Shown here in pieces: positions 1-5,843 of a DNA stretch of 8,591 bases (positions within the stretch are counted from its first letter, which is position 1; the number at the start of each line of letters is the position of its first letter). The stretch spans positions 1 to 8,591 of the forward strand of contig JAQGNM010000219.1 of the NCBI GenBank assembly GCA_028291845.1, given 5' to 3'. The stretch is from Massilia sp. (GTDB taxonomy: Bacteria > Pseudomonadota > Gammaproteobacteria > Burkholderiales > Burkholderiaceae_D). The translations under genes were made by a program, and so were the position numbers. The notes under the pieces are model-generated. The model had not been told where the DNA came from and made no database searches. It worked only from the letters and a program-made list of their open reading frames with translations.

Positions 1-85
1 GGCGGCGACCGCGGTAGCGACGGCTGCCCCAGCGACGGCTGCCGCAGCGACGGCTGCCGCAGCCACGGCTGCCGCAGCCAAGTAA
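1..85 (+). CDS. 3' end of an upstream gene with Ala/Thr repeat tail; possibly the RND periplasmic adaptor
   Basis: Only the last 27 codons are present. The frame beginning at base 2 stays open to a TAA at 83-85 and encodes almost only Ala and Thr, as repeated Thr-Ala-Ala-Ala-Ala blocks with a final Lys. Of the other two frames, one is closed by TAG at 14-16 and the other runs through the next gene's start, so this frame is the best choice. The stop lies 9 bp before the RND gene and overlaps its ribosome binding site, which suggests one operon with translational coupling. RND pump genes usually follow their periplasmic adaptor (membrane fusion protein) gene, and such adaptors often end in a low-complexity Ala-rich tail. 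The adaptor identity is inferred from position only; no conserved domain is visible. Confidence 0.65.
   Translation, partial: AATAVATAAPATAAAATAAAATAAAAK
16..75 (+). repeat. Four tandem copies of a 15-bp repeat inside a coding tail
   Basis: The unit AGCGACGGCTGCCGC occurs exactly at 31-45 and 46-60. One-base variants are at 16-30 (CCCC ending) and 61-75 (AGCCACGG start). Fifteen bases is five codons, so each copy adds five residues (Ala, Thr and three Ala) without shifting the frame. The number of copies could vary between strains by slippage. Confidence 0.85.
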
Positions 86-94
86 GGATTCGCG
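84..94 (+). promoter_or_regulatory. Ribosome binding site of the RND gene, overlapping the upstream stop
   Basis: AAGGA at 84-88 lies six bases before the ATG at 95 and uses the last two bases of the upstream TAA. This supports ATG 95 as the true start and suggests that translation of the two genes is coupled. Confidence 0.7.
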
Positions 95-3000
95 ATGAAT
101 TTTTCAGCCCTCTCGATCAAGAACCCGGTCCCGGCGATCATGCTGTTCATACTGCTGTCGCTGGCGGGACTGCTGGCCTTCAAGGCCAACCAGGTGCAGG
201 ACTTCCCCGACATCGAAATGCCGATCGTGACGGTGTCGGCGGTGCTCGAAGGCGCCGCGCCGGCCCAGCTCGAAACCGAGGTCGCCCGCAAGATCGAGGA
301 TTCGGTCGCCACGCTGGAAGGCGTCAAGAACATCTACACCAAGGTGCTCGACGGCGTGGCCACGGTTTCGGTCGAATTCAACCTTGAAAAAAACCTCGGC
401 GAAGCCGTCAACGACGTCCGCGACGCGGTGGCGCGGGTCAAGGCCGACATGCCGGCGGAAATGCGCGACCCGACAGTGTCCAAGATGTCGACCGCCGGCC
501 GGGTGGTGATGACGTTCGCCGCCACGGCCGCCGCCAACCTCGGCGACGCCACGCCCGACGACCAGCAACTGAGCTGGTTCGTCGACAACGACGTCTCCAA
601 GCGCCTGCTCACCGTTCCTGGCGTGGGTGCGGTCAAGCGGGTCGGCGGCGTGTTGCGCGAAGTCCGGGTCGAACTCGACGATGCGCGCATGGCGGCGCTG
701 AAGGTGACGGCGGTCGACGTCTCGCGCCAGTTGCGCAGCGTGCAGCGTGAGGCGCCGGGCGGCCGCGGCGATGTCAGCGGGGCCGAGCAATCGGTGCGCA
801 CCATCGGCACCGTCAAGACCGCTGCCGAACTGGCGGCGCTCGACATTCCACTTGCCGATGGGCGGCGCGTGCGCCTCGACCAGATCGCCAAGGTGACCGA
901 CACGGTCGCCGAGACACGCTCGCTTGCCGAGCAGGATGGCAGGAAGGTAGTCGGGTTCGAGATTTTCCGCACCAGGGGCGCCAGCGAGATCGAGGTCGCC
1001 GACGGCGTGCGCGCGGCGGTCGCCGCCCTGCAGAAGGAGCACGCCAACATCGTGCTCAAGGAAACGATCGACAACGCCTCGCCGGTCGAAGAGAACTTCG
1101 CCGGCTCGATGGAGCTGCTGTACGAAGGGGCGCTGCTGGCGGTGCTGGTGGTGTGGTGGTTCCTGCGCGACTGGCGCGCCACGTTCGTGGCGGCGGCGGC
1201 GCTGCCGCTGTCGGTGATCCCCGCTTTCCTCGGCCAGTACCTGTTCGGCTACACGCTCAATACCGTCACCTTGCTCTCGCTGGCGCTGGTGGTCGGCGTG
1301 CTGGTCGACGACGCGATCGTCGAGATCGAGAACATCTCGCGCCACCTGAGAATGGGCAAGACGCCGATGCAGGCTTCGCTCGAAGCGGCCGACGAAATCG
1401 GCATGGCGGTGATCGCCACCACGTTTGCGCTGGTGGCGGTGTTTTTGCCGACCGCCTTCATGGGCGGCATTGCCGGCAAATTCTTCAAGCAATTCGGCTG
1501 GACCGCGGTGCTGGCGATCATCGCTTCGCTGCTGGTGGCGCGCCTGCTGACGCCGATGATGGCGGCCTACATCCTCAAGCCGACCGATCACCGCGAGGAA
1601 AAAGACGGCTGGCTGATGACGCGCTACATGGGTGCGATGAAATGGTGCCTGAACCACCGCTGGATCACCGCCCTCGGCGCCGGCGTATTTTTCGTCGCCT
1701 CGATCGGCCTGGTGTTCCTGCTGCCGACCGGCTTCGTGCCGCCGGCCGACCGCGCCCAGACGCAAATCAACCTCGAACTGCCGCCCGGCTCGACCCTGGC
1801 CGAAACCCGGGTGGTGGCGGAGCAGGCGCGCGTGGCGGCGATGCAGGTCAAGGGCGTCAAGGGCGTGTTCAGTTCGATCGGCGGCGGCTCGAGCGGCGAC
1901 GCGTTCGGCCAGCCCGGCGCCAGCGCCGAGGCGCGGCGCGCCGTGCTGACGCTCACCACGGTGCACCGCGACGACCGCAGCGAGTCGCTCAATGCGCTGG
2001 AAGGGCAAATCCGGGCGAAGCTCGACCAGATCCCCGGCGCCCGCTTCAACGTCGGCCCGTCGGATACCGGCGTCAAGATGCAGCTGGTATTGCGCAGCGA
2101 AGACCCGGTCGCCCTGACGGCGACGGCGCAAAAGGTAGAGCGTGAACTGCGCACTTTGCAAGGCATCGGCAACGTCAGCTCGAGCGCATCGCTGGTGCGG
2201 CCGGAGATCATCGTGCGGCCCGATTTCGCCAAGGCGGCCGACCTCGGCGTGACGGCGTCGGCGATCGGCGAGACGGTGCGGGTGGCCACCGCCGGCGACT
2301 ACGACGTCGCCCTCACCAAGCTCAATCTGTCCGAGCGCCAGGTACCGATCCGCGTCAAGCTGCCGGACGCCGTGCGCGCCGATCTGGCGGCCCTCGGCCG
2401 CCTGACGGTGCCCGGCAAGAACGGCCCGGTGATGCTGGCCAATGTCGCCTCGATCAGCATGGAAAGCGGGCCGGCGCAGATCGACCGCCTGAACCGCAGC
2501 CGCAACGTCACGCTCGATGTCGAACTGTCCGGCCGCTCGCTCGGCGAAGTCAACGCCGAAGCGCGCGCGCTGCCGTCGCTGAAAGCCTTGCCGGCGTCGG
2601 TGAAAATCGCCGAGCTGGGCGACGCCCAGGAGATGGCGTCGCTGTTCGCCAGCTTCGGCATCGCCATGGCGATCGGCGTGCTGTGCATCTACGGCGTGCT
2701 GGTGTTGCTGTTCAAGGATTTCATGCAGCCGATGACCATCCTGATGGCCTTGCCGCTGTCGATCGGCGGCGCCTTTGTCGCGCTGTTGATTACCGGCCGG
2801 GCGCTGTCGATGCCGTCGATGATCGGCCTGATCATGCTGATGGGGATCGTGACGAAGAACTCGATCCTGCTGGTCGACTACGCCATCCTGGCGCGCCAGG
2901 CAGGGATGAACCGCTTCGATGCGCTGGTCGACGCCTGCCACAAGCGCAGCCGCCCGATCATCATGACCACCATCGCCATGGGCGCCGGCATGATGCCGCT

Positions 3001-3229
3001 GGCATTGGGCTGGGGCGCCGACCCCAGTTTCAGGTCGCCGATGGCGATCGCCGTGATAGGCGGCCTGATCACCTCGACCTTGCTCAGCCTGTTGGTGGTG
3101 CCGGCGGCGTTCACCATCATCGACGACTTCGAGCATTTCTTGAAGCGCCAACTGAACAAGCTGCGCGGCAAGCAGGCCGACAGCGCGCCGCCGCCGGTCA
3201 GGCTGCACAAGCCGGATACGGTGAGCTGA
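95..3229 (+). CDS. RND-family efflux transporter permease (AcrB/HAE-1-like)
   Basis: This is a complete 1044-residue inner-membrane pump, the usual length for AcrB-type RND proteins. It would export substrates by proton antiport together with a periplasmic adaptor and an outer-membrane channel. TM1 is at about residues 11-30 and is followed by a large periplasmic porter domain. TM2-6 lie at about 340-495, TM7 at about 524-546, a second periplasmic domain follows, and TM8-12 lie at about 850-1010. The proton-relay residues are intact: Asp405-Asp406 in TM4 (VGVLVDDAIVEIENI) and Lys921 in TM10 (MGIVTKNSILLVDYA). The C-terminus is a short basic, Pro-containing cytoplasmic tail. The gene follows another coding region by 9 bp and ends in a strong terminator, so it is the last gene of its operon. 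No outer-membrane gene follows it on this strand. The substrate cannot be read from the sequence; the HAE-1 type assignment rests on overall resemblance. Confidence 0.96.
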   Translation: MNFSALSIKNPVPAIMLFILLSLAGLLAFKANQVQDFPDIEMPIVTVSAVLEGAAPAQLETEVARKIEDSVATLEGVKNIYTKVLDGVATVSVEFNLEKNLGEAVNDVRDAVARVKADMPAEMRDPTVSKMSTAGRVVMTFAATAAANLGDATPDDQQLSWFVDNDVSKRLLTVPGVGAVKRVGGVLREVRVELDDARMAALKVTAVDVSRQLRSVQREAPGGRGDVSGAEQSVRTIGTVKTAAELAALDIPLADGRRVRLDQIAKVTDTVAETRSLAEQDGRKVVGFEIFRTRGASEIEVADGVRAAVAALQKEHANIVLKETIDNASPVEENFAGSMELLYEGALLAVLVVWWFLRDWRATFVAAAALPLSVIPAFLGQYLFGYTLNTVTLLSLALVVGVLVDDAIVEIENISRHLRMGKTPMQASLEAADEIGMAVIATTFALVAVFLPTAFMGGIAGKFFKQFGWTAVLAIIASLLVARLLTPMMAAYILKPTDHREEKDGWLMTRYMGAMKWCLNHRWITALGAGVFFVASIGLVFLLPTGFVPPADRAQTQINLELPPGSTLAETRVVAEQARVAAMQVKGVKGVFSSIGGGSSGDAFGQPGASAEARRAVLTLTTVHRDDRSESLNALEGQIRAKLDQIPGARFNVGPSDTGVKMQLVLRSEDPVALTATAQKVERELRTLQGIGNVSSSASLVRPEIIVRPDFAKAADLGVTASAIGETVRVATAGDYDVALTKLNLSERQVPIRVKLPDAVRADLAALGRLTVPGKNGPVMLANVASISMESGPAQIDRLNRSRNVTLDVELSGRSLGEVNAEARALPSLKALPASVKIAELGDAQEMASLFASFGIAMAIGVLCIYGVLVLLFKDFMQPMTILMALPLSIGGAFVALLITGRALSMPSMIGLIMLMGIVTKNSILLVDYAILARQAGMNRFDALVDACHKRSRPIIMTTIAMGAGMMPLALGWGADPSFRSPMAIAVIGGLITSTLLSLLVVPAAFTIIDDFEHFLKRQLNKLRGKQADSAPPPVRLHKPDTVS

Positions 3230-3247
3230 TTAAAAAGTAAAAAAAGT

Positions 3248-3276
3248 AAAAGCGGGTCTGCGGACCCGCTTTTTTT
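3248..3276 (+). terminator. Intrinsic terminator after the RND gene
   Basis: A perfect 8-bp stem AGCGGGTC (3251-3258) and GACCCGCT (3263-3270) closes a TGCG loop and runs into a T tract ending at 3276. An A tract before the stem lets it extend on the T side and could also allow some termination in reverse. It lies 19 bp after the RND stop codon. Confidence 0.93.
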
Positions 3277-3298
3277 ATGCCGGGCGCCAGGCTGCCGC

Positions 3299-3304
3299 TA
3301 CAAT
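3299..3304 (+). promoter_or_regulatory. Candidate -10 box for the RNase T2 gene
   Basis: TACAAT matches five of six bases of the sigma-70 -10 consensus and lies just after the RND terminator, where a new promoter is expected. Transcription would start near 3311, a few bases before the ribosome binding site. No good -35 hexamer is seen at the usual spacing, so this is only a candidate. The in-frame ATG at 3303 would lie inside this box and would not be transcribed. Confidence 0.3.
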
Positions 3305-3317
3305 GCGGCACACATAT

Positions 3318-3332
3318 AAGGAGGAGGCATCG
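3318..3332 (+). promoter_or_regulatory. Strong ribosome binding site that fixes the RNase T2 start
   Basis: AAGGAGGAGG at 3318-3327 lies five bases before ATG 3333. The earlier in-frame ATG at 3303 has no such site and would put ten polar residues before the signal peptide. Start 3333 is therefore preferred. Confidence 0.88.
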
Positions 3333-4013
3333 ATGGCGGGATCGAGGGCAAAGCTACTGGCGGCGGCACTGCTGCTGTCGCTGTCATGGGGCGCCCAGGC
3401 GGGCAACCGTCACGCGCGCAGCGAAGGCGAGCCGGGGCGCTTTGATTATTATGCGGTCGCGCTATCCTGGTCGCCGGCATTTTGCGCCACCCACGACGAC
3501 CCGAACCAGTGCGCGCCGGGCCGCCAGGCCGGCTTCGTGCTGCACGGGCTGTGGCCGCAGTATGCGCAGTACAACAGGGGCTATCCGCAAAGCTGCTCGA
3601 CCGAGCGCTTGTCGAACCGCGACATCGCCCGCTATGCGCCGCTGTATCCGTCGCCGAAAATGATCGGCCACGAATGGAGCAAGCATGGCACCTGCTCCGG
3701 CCTCAATCCGGCCGCATATTTCGAGTTGTCGGCAAAGCTGCGCGATCAACTGCGCATCCCGCCGGCGTTTCAGCGACCGGCGCAGCCGCTGCGCACCAGC
3801 TACGCCGATTTCACCGGCGCCTTCAAGGCCGCCAACCCGCGCCTGCCGGACAACGCAGTACTGCCGTTTTGCGCCGCCGGCGGACGTTTTCTCAGCGAGA
3901 TTCACGCCTGCTACGACAAGGCGGGCAGCGCGATGGCGTGCGGCGCGGCCGAAGTACGCCGCTCGCGAAATACCTGCCGGCAGGGGAGCTTTTTGATAAT
4001 CAAACAAAAGTGA
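3333..4013 (+). CDS. Secreted ribonuclease T2-family enzyme
   Basis: The product has 226 residues and would cut single-stranded RNA through a 2',3'-cyclic phosphate intermediate, in the periplasm or outside the cell. Residues 1-23 form a typical Sec signal peptide with a hydrophobic Leu/Ala core and a likely cut after AQA. Both family active-site segments are present: CAS1 as GFVLHGLWPQ with His71, and CAS2 as HEWSKHGTC with Glu114, Lys117 and His118. Several Cys residues in the mature protein (around both active-site segments, in LPFC and EIHAC, and near the C-terminus) fit periplasmic disulfides. The gene lies between the RND terminator and its own terminators, so it looks like a single-gene unit. 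Bacterial relatives include E. coli RNase I (Rna), but sequence alone does not justify that symbol here. The family call is firm; the biological role (RNA scavenging or other) is not shown. Confidence 0.95.
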   Translation: MAGSRAKLLAAALLLSLSWGAQAGNRHARSEGEPGRFDYYAVALSWSPAFCATHDDPNQCAPGRQAGFVLHGLWPQYAQYNRGYPQSCSTERLSNRDIARYAPLYPSPKMIGHEWSKHGTCSGLNPAAYFELSAKLRDQLRIPPAFQRPAQPLRTSYADFTGAFKAANPRLPDNAVLPFCAAGGRFLSEIHACYDKAGSAMACGAAEVRRSRNTCRQGSFLIIKQK

Positions 4014-4030
4014 AAACCTACTTTTGTTTG
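4001..4030 (+). terminator. Perfect 11-bp inverted repeat over the RNase stop codon
   Basis: CAAACAAAAGT at 4001-4011 pairs exactly with ACTTTTGTTTG at 4020-4030 around an 8-base loop. The left arm encodes the last codons and the first base of the TGA stop. It is AT-rich and has no clean T tract, so it may be a 3'-end stabilising hairpin rather than the main terminator. Confidence 0.55.
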
Positions 4031-4050
4031 GTTTGAACGGGCGAAAAAGC

Positions 4051-4073
4051 GCTCGGCGGAGCCGAGCTTTTTT
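4051..4073 (+). terminator. Intrinsic terminator after the RNase T2 gene
   Basis: GCTCGGC (4051-4057) and GCCGAGC (4061-4067) form a 7-bp GC-rich stem with a GGA loop, followed by six T at 4068-4073. It lies 37 bp after the RNase stop and is oriented to stop + strand transcription. Confidence 0.92.
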
Positions 4074-4085
4074 CAGTGAACGAAA

Positions 4086-4115
4086 CCCCGATTCTGAGCG
4101 AAGTTCGCCTCGGGG
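4086..4115. other. Nested hairpin in the convergent intergenic region
   Basis: CCCCGA (4086-4091) pairs with TCGGGG (4110-4115), and inside it GCGA (4098-4101) pairs with TCGC (4105-4108). No T tract follows on the + strand. It adds a third structure between the two facing genes; its role is unknown. Confidence 0.4.
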
Positions 4116-4158
4116 GCATGGGCGTGTAGTTTGATTGGGCTATGCTTTCCGTAAACGC

Positions 4159-4192
4159 AAAAGAGGACACACCTGGTGGGGTGCATCCTCTT
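4159..4192 (-). terminator. Terminator of the minus-strand membrane-anchored repeat protein gene
   Basis: Reading the minus strand, AAGAGGATGCACC (4192-4180) pairs with GGTGTGTCCTCTT (4173-4161) over 13 positions, including two G-T pairs, around a 6-base loop. It is followed by further T residues at 4160-4159. It lies about 50 bp after the stop of the 4241-4792 gene, the right place and direction for its terminator. Confidence 0.75.
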
Positions 4193-4198
4193 GATGGA

Positions 4199-4237
4199 GC
4201 TCGTTGCGCTGCTATTTAGCGGCGCTCGCTGCGCTGC
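4199..4237. repeat. Pair of 14-bp direct repeats
   Basis: GCTCGTTGCGCTGC at 4199-4212 recurs as GCTCGCTGCGCTGC at 4224-4237 with one mismatch, 25 bp apart. Both copies lie between the stop of the minus-strand gene and its terminator. The function is unknown and it may be chance in GC-rich DNA. Confidence 0.45.
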
Positions 4238-4240
4238 AGA

Positions 4241-4792
4241 TTAACGGCGGCTGCCGAGAATCTTCGACAGCAGGTAACCGGCGCCCAGGGCGACCAGTAC
4301 CGAAGTTGCCGGGCTGGTGCGCACGTACTCGCGGCCGCTGTCGGCAAAGGTGCGGGCGGCGTCGGTCAGTTGACGGGCCTTGGCGTCCATGCCGTCGGTG
4401 GCGCCAGACAGCGCGCCGGACAGTTTATCGACGCCGGCGTGGGCGGTGCTGGCGAGGCGCTCGACCATCGGCTTGGCGGCCTCGGCGGCCTGGTCGATCT
4501 TGTCATGGGCGGTGGAGGCGCCGGCTTGCACCGAAGCGTTGGCGTCCTTGGCCATGTCCTTGGCCTTGTCGACGGCGCTGCTGGCGGCATTGCCGACGCT
4601 GCTGGCGATATTCGAGGCGGCGTTGCTGGCGTCCTTGCTCAGGTCCTTGCCGGTGTCCTTGGCCTTGTCGATGGCATTGCCGGCTGCATTGCTCAGGTCC
4701 TTGCCCATGCTGGATCCGGCGCCCTCGCGGCCCATATTGCCCTGATTACCCTGGCTGCCCTGATTACCGTTGTTCGATTTTTGGTTATCCAT
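4241..4792 (-). CDS. Membrane-anchored amphipathic-repeat protein, ElaB/YqjD/DUF883-like
   Basis: The start is ATG 4792, preceded on the minus strand by AAAAGGA seven bases upstream; the frame is open further upstream, but only through AT-rich non-coding sequence. The 183-residue product begins with a Gln/Asn/Gly-rich segment (residues 1-30). A long Ala/Lys/Asp/Ser helical region follows (about 30-150): GKDLS recurs after 18 residues (30 and 48), and IDKAKD at 41 recurs as VDKAKD at 74, 33 residues later. These periods suit an amphipathic helix like those of LEA or apolipoprotein-type proteins. The C-terminus (YVRTSPATSVLVALGAGYLL, about 156-175, ending in SRR) matches the single tail-anchor helix of ElaB/YqjD/DUF883 proteins, which sit in the inner membrane and in E. 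coli bind ribosomes in stationary phase. It is longer than usual members. It faces the RNase gene convergently and has its own terminator. The family link is likely; a stress role is inferred. Confidence 0.88.
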   Translation of the reverse strand: MDNQKSNNGNQGSQGNQGNMGREGAGSSMGKDLSNAAGNAIDKAKDTGKDLSKDASNAASNIASSVGNAASSAVDKAKDMAKDANASVQAGASTAHDKIDQAAEAAKPMVERLASTAHAGVDKLSGALSGATDGMDAKARQLTDAARTFADSGREYVRTSPATSVLVALGAGYLLSKILGSRR

Positions 4793-5250
4793 GATGAAAT
4801 CCTTTTCAAATTTTAGCTGAGACGTGAAGTCCGTGACCCCACCCATTCTTGCCCGATTGCGAACCAAAAAAAACGACCACATCTTTTCCGACTGCGTAGC
4901 ATCAATCTGCATGTAATGAAAAATATAGGAATAACAACGCGGACACTGTGCGGTGACTAACAGAGCCGAACTTGTCGTCAATTTCGGCGTTCTTTTGATA
5001 TCCGGAAATTTTACGAGCGCCGCATAACATTTTCTTTCGACCACATATATTTCCAGATAGACACAGTTTACTAAATTGGATACACTGCCGATACGGCTCG
5101 CCGGCGTGCACGCTGCGCTACTTTTTGTAGCGGAGGCAAACATTTATTTAGCGCACTGGTGAACTTATTGTCGACGTACCAGTCGAACCCGGACAAGCAA
5201 CATCCCTGACGCATGAGCCGGTCAGGCGACCTTCCAGGCGGCAGAAAACC
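4793..5250. other. AT-rich divergent intergenic region, no supported gene
   Basis: This 458-bp stretch separates the minus-strand repeat-protein gene from the + strand hypothetical gene. From about 4861 to 5160 it is much richer in A/T than the rest of the window. Open frames on either strand here give no recognisable protein and lack ribosome binding sites. It should hold the promoter of the 4241-4792 gene, but I see no convincing sigma-70 pair: a TTGACG at 4981-4976 (minus strand) has no good -10 at the right distance, and a TATATT on the minus strand near 4922-4927 has no good -35. A perfect small hairpin is at 5116-5132. Confidence 0.6.
5116..5132. other. Small perfect hairpin in the divergent region
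   Basis: CGCTAC (5116-5121) and GTAGCG (5127-5132) flank a TTTTT loop. It is directly followed on the + strand by a GGAGG-like sequence that leads into no start codon. It could be an operator-like palindrome or an RNA hairpin. Confidence 0.4.
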
Positions 5251-5763
5251 ATGAGCTATCAGTATTCCCGAATGTCTTCCGACCAGCATCGCGACGTTGC
5301 CCACTGGCGCGGCGCCAGGGGTGGCGTGCGGGTATTGAACGTGCCGACCTGTGCCGGATGGCTGCAGCGTCAGGCCAATGACGCCTGCTATGACTTCTGG
5401 GCCGATCTCTCCATCGGCGCACACCTGGTGCGCGACCCGGCCGCGCGCGAGGCGCTGATCGACGATGGCGCCAGACCTTCAAACGGGCAGGCGCGCGCCA
5501 TTGCAACGTCTGTTTTTGTAATGCAGAAAGATCCGGATGGATCCTGGTCGATCGATCCATGGCGAACCGAGCAGGCCGGCGCCGTGCGTCCGCTGGCAGC
5601 CAACGGCGAAGCCGGCCATGATGGGGCCTCTGTAGGTCGTTCGACCCGCGATTTCAGTCGCAGTAAGTCGAAAATCGACTCAACAGGAAGCCCTCGCCAC
5701 GGTGCGCAGCACGGTTGCGGCGACACCAGCTTCATCATCGAGATCGGCGCGCGCCGCGCATAA
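5251..5763 (+). CDS. Hypothetical protein, 170 residues, family not recognised
   Basis: I do not recognise this protein. ATG 5251 has only a weak ribosome binding site (AGGCGG about 9 bases upstream). Residues from about 20 to 115 look like a real soluble protein: mixed hydrophobic and charged residues, several Trp, and segments such as CYDFWADLSIGAHLVRDP and FVMQKDPDGSWSIDPW. Their codons mostly end in G or C. From about residue 125 the sequence turns into a Ser/Arg/Gly-rich tail with rarer codons, encoded over a palindrome-rich stretch (5635-5680) and ending inside the first copy of a 27-bp repeat. The original gene may therefore have ended earlier or been altered at its 3' end. No signal peptide or membrane helix is seen. 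It converges with the outer-membrane lipoprotein gene. Overlapping minus-strand frames look less protein-like, but the coding status is uncertain. Confidence 0.5.
   Translation: MSYQYSRMSSDQHRDVAHWRGARGGVRVLNVPTCAGWLQRQANDACYDFWADLSIGAHLVRDPAAREALIDDGARPSNGQARAIATSVFVMQKDPDGSWSIDPWRTEQAGAVRPLAANGEAGHDGASVGRSTRDFSRSKSKIDSTGSPRHGAQHGCGDTSFIIEIGARRA
5635..5680. repeat. Palindrome-rich, REP-like segment within the hypothetical gene
   Basis: GGTCG-TT-CGACC at 5635-5646 and AGTCGA-AAA-TCGACT at 5666-5680 are two close hairpins, and CGATTT (5649-5654) can also pair with AAATCG (5672-5677). Such paired palindromes resemble repetitive extragenic palindromes, which are normally found between genes. 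Whether it recurs in the genome cannot be seen here. Confidence 0.4.
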
Positions 5764-5825
5764 GGCGGGAAGCGCGCGCGCCGTGCATAACGCGGGAAGC
5801 GCGGACGCCGCGCACAACGCGGGAA
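5745..5825. repeat. Three tandem copies of a 27-bp repeat
   Basis: Copies lie at 5745-5771, 5772-5798 and 5799-5825. They share GCGCGCCGYGCAYAA-type cores and end in GCGGGAA; adjacent copies differ at only a few positions. The stop codon of the hypothetical gene falls in the first copy, and the array ends 18 bp before the stop of the convergent lipoprotein gene. The unit is nine codons long, so it could be read in frame, but no supported gene spans it. Confidence 0.75.
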
Positions 5826-5843
5826 TCAACCAGCGCGGCGACC

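Noticed and set aside
104..3208. A 1034-codon open frame on the minus strand opposite the RND gene
   Set aside because: Its translation is dominated by Arg, His, Gln and Asp with no hydrophobic pattern. It is the usual by-product of GC-rich codon use opposite a real gene that carries all RND hallmarks.
3303..3332. ATG 3303 as the start of the RNase T2 gene
   Set aside because: It lies within the candidate -10 box, lacks a ribosome binding site and adds polar residues ahead of a normal signal peptide.
4793..5143. N-terminal extension of the tail-anchored protein to an ATG at 5143
   Set aside because: The extension would come from AT-rich sequence with no ribosome binding site, whereas ATG 4792 has a well spaced AAAAGGA and begins the compositionally distinct protein.
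5213..5254. A 13-codon leader open frame ending in ATGA overlap with the hypothetical gene's start
   Set aside because: There is no ribosome binding site before its ATG and the peptide has no attenuator-like residue run. The overlap alone is easily chance.
5071..5738. Minus-strand open frames overlapping the hypothetical gene (5071-5424, 5222-5560, 5388-5738)
   Set aside because: Their translations are rich in Arg, Ser or Pro and look like shadows, less protein-like than the + strand frame. None has a clear ribosome binding site that I could see.
5745..5825. The tandem repeats as a CRISPR array
   Set aside because: The copies are directly adjacent with no unique spacers, only three are present, and there are no cas genes in the window.
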